DNA of 64,000 bases from Neorhizobium galegae (GTDB lineage Bacteria; Pseudomonadota; Alphaproteobacteria; Rhizobiales; Rhizobiaceae): positions 1,307,501 to 1,371,500 of the forward strand of contig NZ_CP090095.1 in NCBI RefSeq assembly GCF_021391675.1, given 5' to 3'. The notes below the pieces were generated by a model, which worked only from the letters and a program-made list of their open reading frames with translations, had not been told where the DNA came from and searched no databases. A program made the translations under genes and the position numbers. This document shows positions 1 through 7,958 of this stretch, piece by piece. Numbering within the stretch: the stretch's first letter is position 1; every line of letters starts with the position of its first letter.

Positions 1-1406
1 CGCTCATCGGCGAGCTGCACTTCCGTGGTGCGCGAAAGGCCGCTGCCGTCCGGATCGGCGACGCGGCGCTCGATGACCGGCCGCGCGGCGGCGGCGTTGA
101 CGGCGTGACGCTCGGTGCCGGGCACCAGCACGCTGTCGGGCAGGCCGTAAGCCTGCTGGAAATGAGTGTTGCACATCACCAGGCGGTCGTTCTTGTCCCA
201 CAGCACGAAGGCTTCCGACGTGCATTCGATCGCGTCCGCAAGACGCTGGTCGGCCTCTGCATAGCGCTGGGCAAGGCGATGCTGCTCCGTGACGTCCATG
301 GCGATGCCGATGACGTGGGTACGGCCCTGGCTGGTCTTCACCAGCTGGGCGCGGGCGCGCATCCAGACATAGTGGCCGGCCGCATGGCGCATGCGAAAAA
401 CCTGGTCGACCTGCTTGGCATTGCCGCGGCTGATGGCGCGGGCGAGCGCGTAGATATTGCCGTCTGTCGGATGCATCATCCGTGCGGCATCGGTAAACGA
501 GATGACGTTGCCGGCAGGCGGCAGGCCGAGCATCTCGTACATCGAACCCGACCAGAACAGGCGCCGGTTGCTGACGTCGAAATCCCACAGCCCGCAACGG
601 CCGCGCGACAGCGCCGTCTCGATGCGCAGATTGGATTCGACGAAGGTTTCGTCGGCCTCGCGGGCGCGTTTCACCTGCATGTAATAGGCGTAGAGGATGA
701 CCAGCAGGATTGCAGAAATGCCAGTGAAGAGCGTGACGTTGAGGGACACGTCGTGACGCCACGCAAGATTGATGCTCTCCAGCGAATAGGCCGCCACGAT
801 CAGCACGCCTTCGCTGCCGACCATCTCGATGGCCGCGTAATGCGGAACTTCACCGAAATAGGTCTCGATCACGCCGCTCTCGTCGCCGAACCGCCGCAGT
901 GCCGCGGTTTCCGGCAGGACGGAGGTCAGGCGCCTGCCGATATAGCTGGCGGCCTGCTTGGTCCCGCCGAAGATCCGGCCGGTTTCGTCGACGAAGAGGA
1001 AGAAGGCCTCGGCCTCCAGGCGTTCCTGCGGGAGAAAGGTTCCAAGGCGTTTTTCTGCGGCGGCGCGGTCCCGACCGATGAGTGCCGTTGCGTCGCCTGA
1101 GAAGGCGGCACTCGCGGTGGCCGCCATCAGCGCGGTCGCCTGCCGTGCGGCATCTTCCATCCGCGTGTATTCGGAGACGATGCCGAGAATGCGCGACGCG
1201 GCAACGACGGTGAGGAATGCGATGATAAGAAGGGGGATCGAACGCTTGAGAACGAGTTCCACCCGCGGCAGCTGCCGCGCGATGGGCTTGACGGAGAGTC
1301 GGGCCTCATCCGGGATGACCCGCCGCAAACTTCCAAGGCTTGGAAATTTAAGACGCAGCCGCCCCTCGGCCGCGGTTGCCCGCTGCACGTCCGACATGGT
1401 TTTCAT
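1..1406 (-). CDS. PAS-domain sensor histidine kinase, N-terminal part (truncated by window edge)
   Basis: The first 468 codons of a gene that runs off the left edge. The encoded protein has a basic cytoplasmic N terminus, a first membrane segment near residues 48-62 (PLLIIAFLTVVAAS), an extracytoplasmic sensor region of about 150 residues, and a second membrane segment (LFTGISAILLVILYAYYM). After that come two PAS modules, the first with the typical LWDFDVSNRRLFWS start and a GIAMDVTEQ ending, the second starting ADAIECTSEAFVLWD. The kinase domain would lie outside the window, so the kinase call is inferred from this architecture, which resembles PleC/DivJ-type cell-cycle kinases of Rhizobiales. 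The start at 1406 is preferred because GAGGGA lies 4 nt upstream. An in-frame ATG at 1418 has no ribosome-binding site. Confidence 0.75.
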   Translation of the reverse strand, partial: MKTMSDVQRATAAEGRLRLKFPSLGSLRRVIPDEARLSVKPIARQLPRVELVLKRSIPLLIIAFLTVVAASRILGIVSEYTRMEDAARQATALMAATASAAFSGDATALIGRDRAAAEKRLGTFLPQERLEAEAFFLFVDETGRIFGGTKQAASYIGRRLTSVLPETAALRRFGDESGVIETYFGEVPHYAAIEMVGSEGVLIVAAYSLESINLAWRHDVSLNVTLFTGISAILLVILYAYYMQVKRAREADETFVESNLRIETALSRGRCGLWDFDVSNRRLFWSGSMYEMLGLPPAGNVISFTDAARMMHPTDGNIYALARAISRGNAKQVDQVFRMRHAAGHYVWMRARAQLVKTSQGRTHVIGIAMDVTEQHRLAQRYAEADQRLADAIECTSEAFVLWDKNDRLVMCNTHFQQAYGLPDSVLVPGTERHAVNAAAARPVIERRVADPDGSGLSRTTEVQLADE

Positions 1407-1560
1407 GGTGTCCCTCATGGTGATTCGGCGCGCCGCTCGCCCGAATCTGCCTTAATGAATCATTAGTGATTCTTCGTGTCCAGAGGCTTGCTAAGATTTT
1501 TTTAACGATTTGATTCAATTGCGAATCGGAAGAGTCCCGCGGGGCGGCAAACCGACCGTC

Positions 1561-2763
1561 TCAGGAGACGGCCGGGCTTTCGGAAAGGTTAGCGCGTGTA
1601 GCCGCAATCGAAATCACCGCCAGCGTGATGATTGCACCACCATAGACATACGCGGTATTGGAGAGGCCGAGCGTCGGAGCGATCAGTCCGGCGACAATCG
1701 CCGGGATCGAAAAGGCGAGGTAGCTCTCGACCAGGAAGGCTGCGAACAGACCGGCTCTTTCATGGCTCTCGGCAAGCGGCAGGACGACCTTCAGAATGTT
1801 GGAAAAGATCGATCCGAACCCGAGGCCGGCCACCGCCGTGCCGAGGAAGAGGAGCCAGACCGCCTGCAGGTGTACGCCTGAGAGCGTGATCAGGACGCCG
1901 ATCATCAACGCGGTCGTGCCGGTCGACAGAACCCGCTGGGGCGTCCATGCACGGAACACGAAGACCGAGGCGGTGGCGCTCAGCATCAGCGTCGCGACGA
2001 CCGTGCCGCCCACGAAGGGCGAGGTGATGCCGGTCGCAACCGCAACCAGCGTCGGCATCAGCGACAGATAGAAGCCCCCGAGTGCCCAGCCGGCGACATT
2101 GACCGGCGTGACCTTGAGAAGCGTCGTGCGGGCCCGCGGCGGCACGCTGATATGCGGACGCATGGCGGCGAGCGCGCCCGGCCGTCCGGTGATGGTCTCC
2201 GGCATGAAGGCCAGCGCGATGATGCCGGCCACCGTCACGATGAAAAGAAGCGCGTAGATGAGGTGCGTCGGCGCGGGTGCGAAGGCGACCAGCGTGCCGC
2301 CGGCAAGCGTGCCGACCATCAGGCCGAGAAAGGCGGTGATGCTGTTGAGCGTCGGCCCTCTGCGCTTGTCGGTATCGAGGATCGTCGCCCCGAAGGTCGG
2401 GAAGGCGATCCCGGTCGCGAAACCCTGGACGATACGGCCGACGAGCAGCATCGTGCCCGATTCAGCCAGCATGAAGACGATCAGCGCCGCAGCATTGAAG
2501 ATCAGTGCCAGCAGGATCAGCGGGCGGCGCCCGAGATAGTCCGAAAGCCCGCCGACGGTCAGAAGCGCTGCGAGCAGTGCGAAGGAGTAGGAGCCGAAGA
2601 TCAGGGTGATCATCGCCGGCGAGAGATGGAAGAGTTCCTGGTAGAGATGGTAGAGCGGCGTCGGCGCGCTGCTGGTTGCGGAGATCAGGACAGCACCGAG
2701 GAAACTGTAGGCCGTCATCCGTAGCGCGGACGGCGAAGGGGAGGCGGGGAGGATATTGCTCAT
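1561..2763 (-). CDS. MFS transporter, probable drug or metabolite exporter
   Basis: A 400-residue major facilitator superfamily protein with about 12 hydrophobic segments. The loop after the second segment reads GGLSDYLGRRPL, the MFS signature (G-x3-D-x-LGRR), and segment 4 has GRIVQGFATG. It would move a small molecule across the inner membrane, most likely by proton antiport; the substrate cannot be read from sequence. AAGGTG lies 9 nt before the ATG. The gene is divergent from a TetR-type regulator, with 122 bp between the two starts. That gap carries two related inverted repeats, the nearer one 11 bp from this start codon, so repression by the neighbour and induction by a ligand is the likely mode of control. 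Confidence 0.88.
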   Translation of the reverse strand: MSNILPASPSPSALRMTAYSFLGAVLISATSSAPTPLYHLYQELFHLSPAMITLIFGSYSFALLAALLTVGGLSDYLGRRPLILLALIFNAAALIVFMLAESGTMLLVGRIVQGFATGIAFPTFGATILDTDKRRGPTLNSITAFLGLMVGTLAGGTLVAFAPAPTHLIYALLFIVTVAGIIALAFMPETITGRPGALAAMRPHISVPPRARTTLLKVTPVNVAGWALGGFYLSLMPTLVAVATGITSPFVGGTVVATLMLSATASVFVFRAWTPQRVLSTGTTALMIGVLITLSGVHLQAVWLLFLGTAVAGLGFGSIFSNILKVVLPLAESHERAGLFAAFLVESYLAFSIPAIVAGLIAPTLGLSNTAYVYGGAIITLAVISIAATRANLSESPAVS

Positions 2764-2774
2764 GGCGTTTCACC

Positions 2775-2797
2775 TTAACGCAATTTTTTCGCGTTAG
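2775..2797. promoter_or_regulatory. Operator-like inverted repeat O1, MFS side
   Basis: A 23-bp imperfect palindrome with arms TTAACGCAA and TCGCGTTAG around a T5 centre. Seven of nine arm positions are symmetric. It has the same length and layout as the repeat at 2821-2843, 46 bp away centre to centre, and it abuts the ribosome-binding site of the MFS gene. Probable binding site of the adjacent TetR-type regulator. Confidence 0.6.
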
Positions 2798-2820
2798 CCG
2801 GATGTAGTTGTATTCCTCCA

Positions 2821-2843
2821 TTAATGCAATATCTTTGCATTAA
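2821..2843. promoter_or_regulatory. Operator-like inverted repeat O2, perfect dyad
   Basis: A perfect palindrome: arms TTAATGCAA and TTGCATTAA separated by TATCT, 23 bp in all. It lies 43 bp before the start of the TetR-type gene and shares the TTAAxGCAA half-site with the repeat at 2775-2797. It is probably the high-affinity operator for autoregulation and control of the divergent exporter. Confidence 0.65.
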
Positions 2844-2885
2844 GAGATTTGATATTTCCGGCGACGCGCCGGCAAGGAGAACAGA

Positions 2886-3449
2886 ATGGCCAGGGAGATG
2901 GTGCGCCAGGGTGGGCGCAGTGCCCGCATCCAGTCCGAAGTGCATCGCACGGTCCAGGATCTGCTGAAGACGATGGATCGCGGCGAGATCACCGTGCCGA
3001 TGATTGCGGAAAGATCTGGCGTGACGCCGTCGACCATCTATCGCCGCTGGGGGGATCTGTCGGAACTCCTGGCGGATGTCGCGGTCGCCCGCATGCGGCC
3101 GGTCGCCGACCCGGAAGATACCGGCGCGATGGAGTCCGATCTCGAAACCTTCATTCTTCAATATGCGGAGGAGATGTCGTCGAAGGTCGGACGCTCGATG
3201 CTGGCGGATGTGCTGGGCAGCATGGAGGGCAATGCGGCGGGCCGCTGCTGCCAGTTTACCTATGATCACCTGGAGACGTTGCGTGAGCGGGCGTTGACCC
3301 GCGGCGAGAGCGCCTTCGACGTAAGCGAAGCGATCGACTCCATCGTCGCGCCGATCATCTACCACATCCTGTTCGGTGATCGCGAGCTGACGACCGACTA
3401 TTGCCGCTCGCTGGTTTCCCGCTTCCTGCAAAAATTCGCCGGCGCTTGA
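2886..3449 (+). CDS. TetR/AcrR family transcriptional regulator
   Basis: A 187-residue protein with a TetR-type helix-turn-helix near residues 37-57 (ITVPMIAERSGVTPSTIYRRW; the recognition helix is GVTPSTIYRRWG). A helical ligand-binding and dimerisation domain follows, resembling the TetR_C class with a FILQYAEEMSS segment. AAGGAG lies 7 nt upstream of the ATG. The gene is divergent from an MFS exporter and shares with it a 122-bp region containing two 23-bp palindromes with the same half-site. The standard arrangement is a local repressor that releases the operators when it binds the exported compound. The ligand is unknown. Confidence 0.9.
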   Translation: MAREMVRQGGRSARIQSEVHRTVQDLLKTMDRGEITVPMIAERSGVTPSTIYRRWGDLSELLADVAVARMRPVADPEDTGAMESDLETFILQYAEEMSSKVGRSMLADVLGSMEGNAAGRCCQFTYDHLETLRERALTRGESAFDVSEAIDSIVAPIIYHILFGDRELTTDYCRSLVSRFLQKFAGA

Positions 3450-3465
3450 AGCCGGCGCCTTAGGC

Positions 3466-6114
3466 TCAGCTTTTCAGCATTCGCTCGACGATGTCTCGCA
3501 CGTCGGTCGAAAGCGTTGCAGCCTGTTCGATCGTGGCCAACGCCGCGCGGGCATGGTCGGCGCGCTGCGGTTCCAGCGATCGCCACGAACGCATCGAGGT
3601 CAGGATCCGGGCCGCAAGCTGCGGATTGCGCGGGTCGATCGCCAGGATCTGTTCGGCCAGGAACCGGTAACCTTCGCCGTCGGCACGGTTGAAGCCGGTC
3701 GGATTGCCGAAGGCGAACGTGCCGATCAGCGACCGCACCCGGTTCGGATTGGTGGCGATGAAGCGCGGGTTTTCCATCAGCGCCCTGACGCGGGCAAGCG
3801 CGCCCGCGCCGGGAATGGTCGCCTGGGTCGAGAACCACTTGTCGACGACCAGAGCATTGCCGTCGAAGCGCGCGAGGAACGTGGCAAGCGCGTCTGTCGT
3901 TTCCGGTGCGTCCGGGAAACGATGGGCAAGCACCGCCAGCGCCTGGGCGAGATCGGTCATGTTGTCGGCAGACACGAAGGCAGCGGCGGCACGGGCCGGC
4001 GTTCCTTCCGCATAGGTCAGGTAGGACAGCGCGGTGTTGCGCAGCGACCGCTTGCCGGCGCTTGCCGCATCCGGCGTGAAGGCGCCATCGACCTTCATGT
4101 CCTCGAACAGGCGCAGGAAGGTCTTGGTCCCGGCCTTGGCGATCTCCGAAAGAATGGCGTTGCGGCCCGCATGGATCGCATCCGGGTCGTTGTTGCCGCC
4201 GAGTTCGCGGGCAATGTCGGCCTCGCTCGGCAGCGCCAGCGCCTGGGCGCGGAAGGCGGGTTCGAGCGTCTCATCGCCGGCAGCTTCCAGAAGGGCCGCG
4301 ACGAAAGACGGGTCGCAGGTGATGTCCTTGCCGTCACGCGCGTCGCGCGCCGCCTGCATCAGGTTCGGCAGCGCAAGATCGGTCAGCGCCTGCCAGCGGG
4401 CGAAGAGATCCGTGTCGTGGCGGGCGATATGGGCAAGATCGGCCGGCGTCTGGTCGAGATGCAGGTTGATCGGCGCCGAGAAAGAACGGTTGAGCGACAG
4501 GACCGGACGGGAGGAAATGCCCGAAAAGGTAAAGGTCTGCCGGCGCTCGGTCAGATGCAGCACCTCGCCGGTGACTTCGCCGCCTGCGACCTTGGTCGGC
4601 ACTGCTGCCGAGCCGTTGCCGAGGATGAGCGCGAAGGAGAGCGGAATGTACATCGGCTCCTTGGCGGTCTGGCCAGGGGTCGCCGGGATCATCTGCTCGA
4701 GCGACAGGGTGAACGTGGCGCTTGCCTGGTCGTAGTCGCTCGACACGGTGACCAAGGGCGTACCGGCCTGGTGGTACCAGAGCGAGAACTGCGTGAGATC
4801 GCGGCCGCTCGCATCCTCAAACGACTTGACGAAATCCTCGACCGTCGCGGCCTGGCCGTCATGGCGCTCGAAATAGATATCCATGCCCGCCTTGAAGTCG
4901 TCACGGCCGAGAAGCGTGGCGATCATGCGGGTGACTTCCGAGCCCTTTTCGTAGACGGTCGTCGTGTAGAAATTGTTGATCTCGCGGTATTTGGTCGGGC
5001 GGACCGGATGCGCGAGCGGGCCGGCATCCTCCGGGAACTGTTCCGATTTCAAATGCCGCACTTCCGCGATGCGCTTCACCGCGCGCGAGCGCTGGTCGGC
5101 GGAAAATTCGTGGTCGCGATAGACCGTCAGGCCTTCCTTGAGGCAGAGCTGGAACCAGTCGCGGCAGGTGATGCGGTTGCCGGTCCAGTTGTGGAAATAC
5201 TCGTGGGCGATGATCGCCTCGATATTGGCATAGTCCTGGTCGGTCGCGGTTTCCGGGTCGGCGAGCACGTATTTGTCGTTGAAGACGTTGAGGCCCTTGT
5301 TCTCCATGGCTCCCATGTTGAAGTCGGACACCGCGACGATCATGAAGATGTCGAGGTCGTATTCGCGGCCGAACCGCTCCTCGTCCCACTTCATCGAGCG
5401 TTTCAGCGCGTCCATGGCGTAAGCCGCGCGCGCCTCCTTGCCGTGCTCCACATAGATCTTCAGCGTGACCTCACGCTCGGACATGGTGACGAACGTGTCC
5501 TCGACCACGCCGAGATCGCCGGCGACCAGCGCGAACAGGTAGCTCGGCTTCGGATGCGGGTCGAACCAGGCGGCGAACGCGCGGCCTTCGTCGTAACCGG
5601 CGCCGCCCAGGAAATTCCCGTTCGACAGCATGACCGGGTTGGCGGCCTTGTCGCCGATGATGGTGATCGTATAGGGCGCCAGCACGTCCGGCCGGTCCGG
5701 GAAATAGCTGATGCGGCGGAAGCCTTCGGCCTCGCACTGGGTGCAGTAGACGCCGTTGGTGCGGTAGAGGCCCATCAGCTGGGTATTGGCTTCCGGGTTG
5801 ATGTAGGTGGTGACCGTGATTTCGAACGGAGATTCAGCCGGTAGGTCGCGGATCGTCAGGCTTTCCGGCGTCGCATCGTACTGCGCCGCGGGCACTTCGT
5901 TCTGGTCGAGCAGCAGTCCGGACAGCGTTAGTTCGTCGCCATCCAACACCAGCGGCGCCGAGAGGTCGACACCTTCGCGCCGGTGGAAGATCAGTCGCGC
6001 ATCAACCTTGGTGTTGGTCGGGTCGAGCTCGAAGGTCAGATCGACGCGTTCCAGGACGAAGTCGGTGGGGCGGTAATCTGCCAGATGAACGATCTGGCCC
6101 GTATCTGTTCGCAT
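3466..6114 (-). CDS. pepN: Aminopeptidase N (M1 family metallopeptidase)
   Basis: An 882-residue cytoplasmic zinc aminopeptidase of the E. coli PepN type, which removes N-terminal residues from peptides in the last steps of protein turnover. Seen in the sequence: the substrate-binding GAMEN motif (FNMGAMENKGLNVF, about residue 268), the zinc-binding HEYFHNWTGNR (HExxH-x18-E type, about residue 304), and the downstream TVYEKGSEV with the catalytic Tyr region. Length matches the family (about 870-890). AGGAAG is placed 5 nt before the ATG. It converges with the TetR-type gene, with only 16 bp between the stop codons. The start lies in a 331-bp intergenic region shared with a divergent permease. 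Confidence 0.96.
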   Translation of the reverse strand: MRTDTGQIVHLADYRPTDFVLERVDLTFELDPTNTKVDARLIFHRREGVDLSAPLVLDGDELTLSGLLLDQNEVPAAQYDATPESLTIRDLPAESPFEITVTTYINPEANTQLMGLYRTNGVYCTQCEAEGFRRISYFPDRPDVLAPYTITIIGDKAANPVMLSNGNFLGGAGYDEGRAFAAWFDPHPKPSYLFALVAGDLGVVEDTFVTMSEREVTLKIYVEHGKEARAAYAMDALKRSMKWDEERFGREYDLDIFMIVAVSDFNMGAMENKGLNVFNDKYVLADPETATDQDYANIEAIIAHEYFHNWTGNRITCRDWFQLCLKEGLTVYRDHEFSADQRSRAVKRIAEVRHLKSEQFPEDAGPLAHPVRPTKYREINNFYTTTVYEKGSEVTRMIATLLGRDDFKAGMDIYFERHDGQAATVEDFVKSFEDASGRDLTQFSLWYHQAGTPLVTVSSDYDQASATFTLSLEQMIPATPGQTAKEPMYIPLSFALILGNGSAAVPTKVAGGEVTGEVLHLTERRQTFTFSGISSRPVLSLNRSFSAPINLHLDQTPADLAHIARHDTDLFARWQALTDLALPNLMQAARDARDGKDITCDPSFVAALLEAAGDETLEPAFRAQALALPSEADIARELGGNNDPDAIHAGRNAILSEIAKAGTKTFLRLFEDMKVDGAFTPDAASAGKRSLRNTALSYLTYAEGTPARAAAAFVSADNMTDLAQALAVLAHRFPDAPETTDALATFLARFDGNALVVDKWFSTQATIPGAGALARVRALMENPRFIATNPNRVRSLIGTFAFGNPTGFNRADGEGYRFLAEQILAIDPRNPQLAARILTSMRSWRSLEPQRADHARAALATIEQAATLSTDVRDIVERMLKS

Positions 6115-6445
6115 GTTGCTTCCTGAACCGGCTCTTCAAATTGTTGTCGGGAGTTTCGCAGCACTCCCGTCGAACTGGCACACACACCCGTCGCCGCGCG
6201 GATAATTGCACGCAATGCTAAACGATTGTTGAAACTTCGGCCAAAATAAAGCGTCATTTCGATCCAGTATATTTCGCGCAATCTTTCACAAGGTCACGGA
6301 TATTGATCGACCTATCATCAGTTTTGATCCCCTTCACGGCACTTTTCCGTTACTTTGTCGTCAAACTGAATCCTCCCGGATTGTCTCTCCAACACGCCCC
6401 GTCCGCGCGGACTGGATTTCCGCCTAAAATCCCCATGAGTTGTTG
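6115..6445. promoter_or_regulatory. Divergent promoter region between pepN and DMT permease
   Basis: There is no gene in these 331 bp. The region is AT-richer than its surroundings around 6220-6340. It holds an inverted repeat at 6148-6169, CGGGAGT-8-ACTCCCG, which would fall in the pepN leader RNA, about 35 nt upstream of its start. I could not assign promoter hexamers with confidence. Confidence 0.45.
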
Positions 6446-7384
6446 ATGTCCGCCGATGCCCTGAATCCCCTGCGTGGGATCATGTTCAAAGTCACCTCCG
6501 TGGTGGTCTTCGTGATGATGCAGACCTGTATTAAGTCCGCAGGTCCCGATATCCCGGCGGGGCAGATCACATTCTACCGTTCCGCCTTCGCGCTCGTGCC
6601 GATCATGGTCTATCTCGCCTTCCAGGGCGAGTTGCGTGGCGCCTTCCACACGAACAGCCTGACCGGCCATGTGAAGCGGGGCTTTCTCGGCATCCTGTCG
6701 ATGGTTTTCGGCTTTTACGGCCTGGTGCACCTGCCGATGCCGGATGCGATCGCGATCGGTTATTCCTCGCCGCTCCTGGCGGTCGTCTTTGCCGCGATAT
6801 TCCTCAAGGAGACGGTGCGCATCTACCGCTGGACGGCGGTCATGATCGGCATGGTCGGCGTGGTGATCATTTCCTGGCCGAAGCTCACCATGTTCGAACA
6901 GGGCGGAATGGGCTCGGAGCAGGCGATGGGCGCCGCCTCCGTCATCCTCTCGGCGGTGCTGGCGGGCTTTGCGATGATCCAGACGCGCCAGCTCGTGCGC
7001 ACCGAGAAGACGGCGACGATCGTGCTCTATTTCTCGCTTTCGGGCGCGCTGTTTTCACTGCTCAGCCTGCCCTTCGGCTGGACGGCGCTGACGATGCCTG
7101 AGAAGCTCTTCTTGATCGGCTCCGGATTCTGCGGCGGCATCGGACAGATTTTGCTGACCGAAAGCTACCGCAATGCGGATGTATCGACGGTCGCGCCGTT
7201 CGAATACACCTCGATCCTTCTCGGGATCTGCATCGCCTATGTTCTGTTCGGGGATGTGCCGACGGCGGCCATGCTGGTCGGGACGGCGATCACGATATCG
7301 GCGGGGATTTTCATCATTTACCGCGAGCATCAATTGGGGCTCGAGCGGAAAGCGGCGCGCAAGGCTTCGCCGCCCGGGGCTTGA
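6446..7384 (+). CDS. DMT superfamily permease (EamA-type)
   Basis: A 312-residue integral membrane protein with ten predicted helices in two EamA-like halves. The helix pattern is visible from MFKVTSVVVFVMMQT to AITISAGIFIIYREHQ, with the family-typical GYSSPLLAVVFAAIFLKE and PFEYTSILLGICIAYVLFGD at equivalent positions in the two halves. It most likely exports a metabolite or amino acid; the substrate is unknown. The start is uncertain: the ATG at 6446 follows two in-frame TTG codons at 6440 and 6443, and no strong ribosome-binding site is visible. The ATG is also overlapped by a three-codon reading frame starting at 6435 (ATG AGT TGT TGA). Confidence 0.88.
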   Translation: MSADALNPLRGIMFKVTSVVVFVMMQTCIKSAGPDIPAGQITFYRSAFALVPIMVYLAFQGELRGAFHTNSLTGHVKRGFLGILSMVFGFYGLVHLPMPDAIAIGYSSPLLAVVFAAIFLKETVRIYRWTAVMIGMVGVVIISWPKLTMFEQGGMGSEQAMGAASVILSAVLAGFAMIQTRQLVRTEKTATIVLYFSLSGALFSLLSLPFGWTALTMPEKLFLIGSGFCGGIGQILLTESYRNADVSTVAPFEYTSILLGICIAYVLFGDVPTAAMLVGTAITISAGIFIIYREHQLGLERKAARKASPPGA

Positions 7385-7411
7385 CCCCCGGGACTTGAGA
7401 AAGTCGGATGC

Positions 7412-7564
7412 TTAAAGCGGGATAGCCGCTGCGACCGGGTTGGCCGCTTCGGTAGACGCACGGACAGCACCGGCGCGGCTATATTCGCGCGAGGCGTTCA
7501 CGGCAGCGCCGATGTGAGAAAAGTTCTCGCGCAGGGTGCGGATCGGGTGGAAAATGGCCGTCAT
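7412..7564 (-). CDS. Microprotein, MTAIFHPI type (50 aa)
   Basis: A 50-residue basic, alanine-rich protein with start MTAIFHPIRTLRENF and end NPVAAAIPL. Its ribosome-binding site is GGAAG, 9 nt upstream. It lies 26 bp downstream of another small gene in the same direction whose product starts MTTRFRPIHSG. The shared MTxxFxPI start and tandem order suggest that the two are paralogues or a functional pair. There is no signal peptide and no membrane helix. The function is unknown. The presence of two consecutive small frames, each with its own ribosome-binding site, supports real genes. Confidence 0.55.
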   Translation of the reverse strand: MTAIFHPIRTLRENFSHIGAAVNASREYSRAGAVRASTEAANPVAAAIPL

Positions 7565-7590
7565 GGCTGATGCTTCCTTGGGTCGCGCGA

Positions 7591-7782
7591 TCAACGTTCG
7601 CGGAAATCGGCGAAGACCGAAGCCGGACGAGTGACGCCTACCGGGCGCGCCAGGGCGCAGGAGGTGAGCTGCTCGTTCGTCGCGGAGCCGAAATGGTGAT
7701 AGCCCTTCGTCGAGCGCGGCGACAGGCCGGCGATGCGAAGAGTTTCGAAACCCGAATGGATCGGGCGGAAGCGGGTCGTCAT
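7591..7782 (-). CDS. Microprotein, MTTRFRPI type (63 aa)
   Basis: A 63-residue basic protein with start MTTRFRPIHSGFETLR and end RPASVFADFRER. AAGG stands about 6 nt before the ATG at 7782; a longer reading from 7899 exists but has no such signal. It is the first of two small genes in tandem and shares the MTxxFxPI beginning with the second one. No domain is recognised. It may be cytoplasmic and nucleic-acid binding given its basic character, but that is a guess. Confidence 0.5.
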   Translation of the reverse strand: MTTRFRPIHSGFETLRIAGLSPRSTKGYHHFGSATNEQLTSCALARPVGVTRPASVFADFRER

Positions 7783-7958
7783 TGGCCTTGGTTCCTTAAA
7801 CCTAGAATTCCTCCCAAGACACAGGGCTAATATTGCAATGCAACATCGATTCTGCAATGCAGCAAAACGCTGCGCTGCCATGCGCCGATTGCATGGCATT
7901 TTTCATATTTCCGTAACTTTACTCGAATTATGGTTCAATCTGCCTGAAATGCGGGCAA

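Noticed and set aside
4..762. Minus-strand frame of 252 codons at the left edge.
   Set aside because: It overlaps the PAS sensor kinase in another frame. The kinase frame shows membrane segments and PAS motifs, whereas this one is R, H and P rich.
3553..5844. Long plus-strand frame (763 codons) opposite pepN.
   Set aside because: Antisense shadow; the minus strand has the HExxH and GAMEN motifs of aminopeptidase N.
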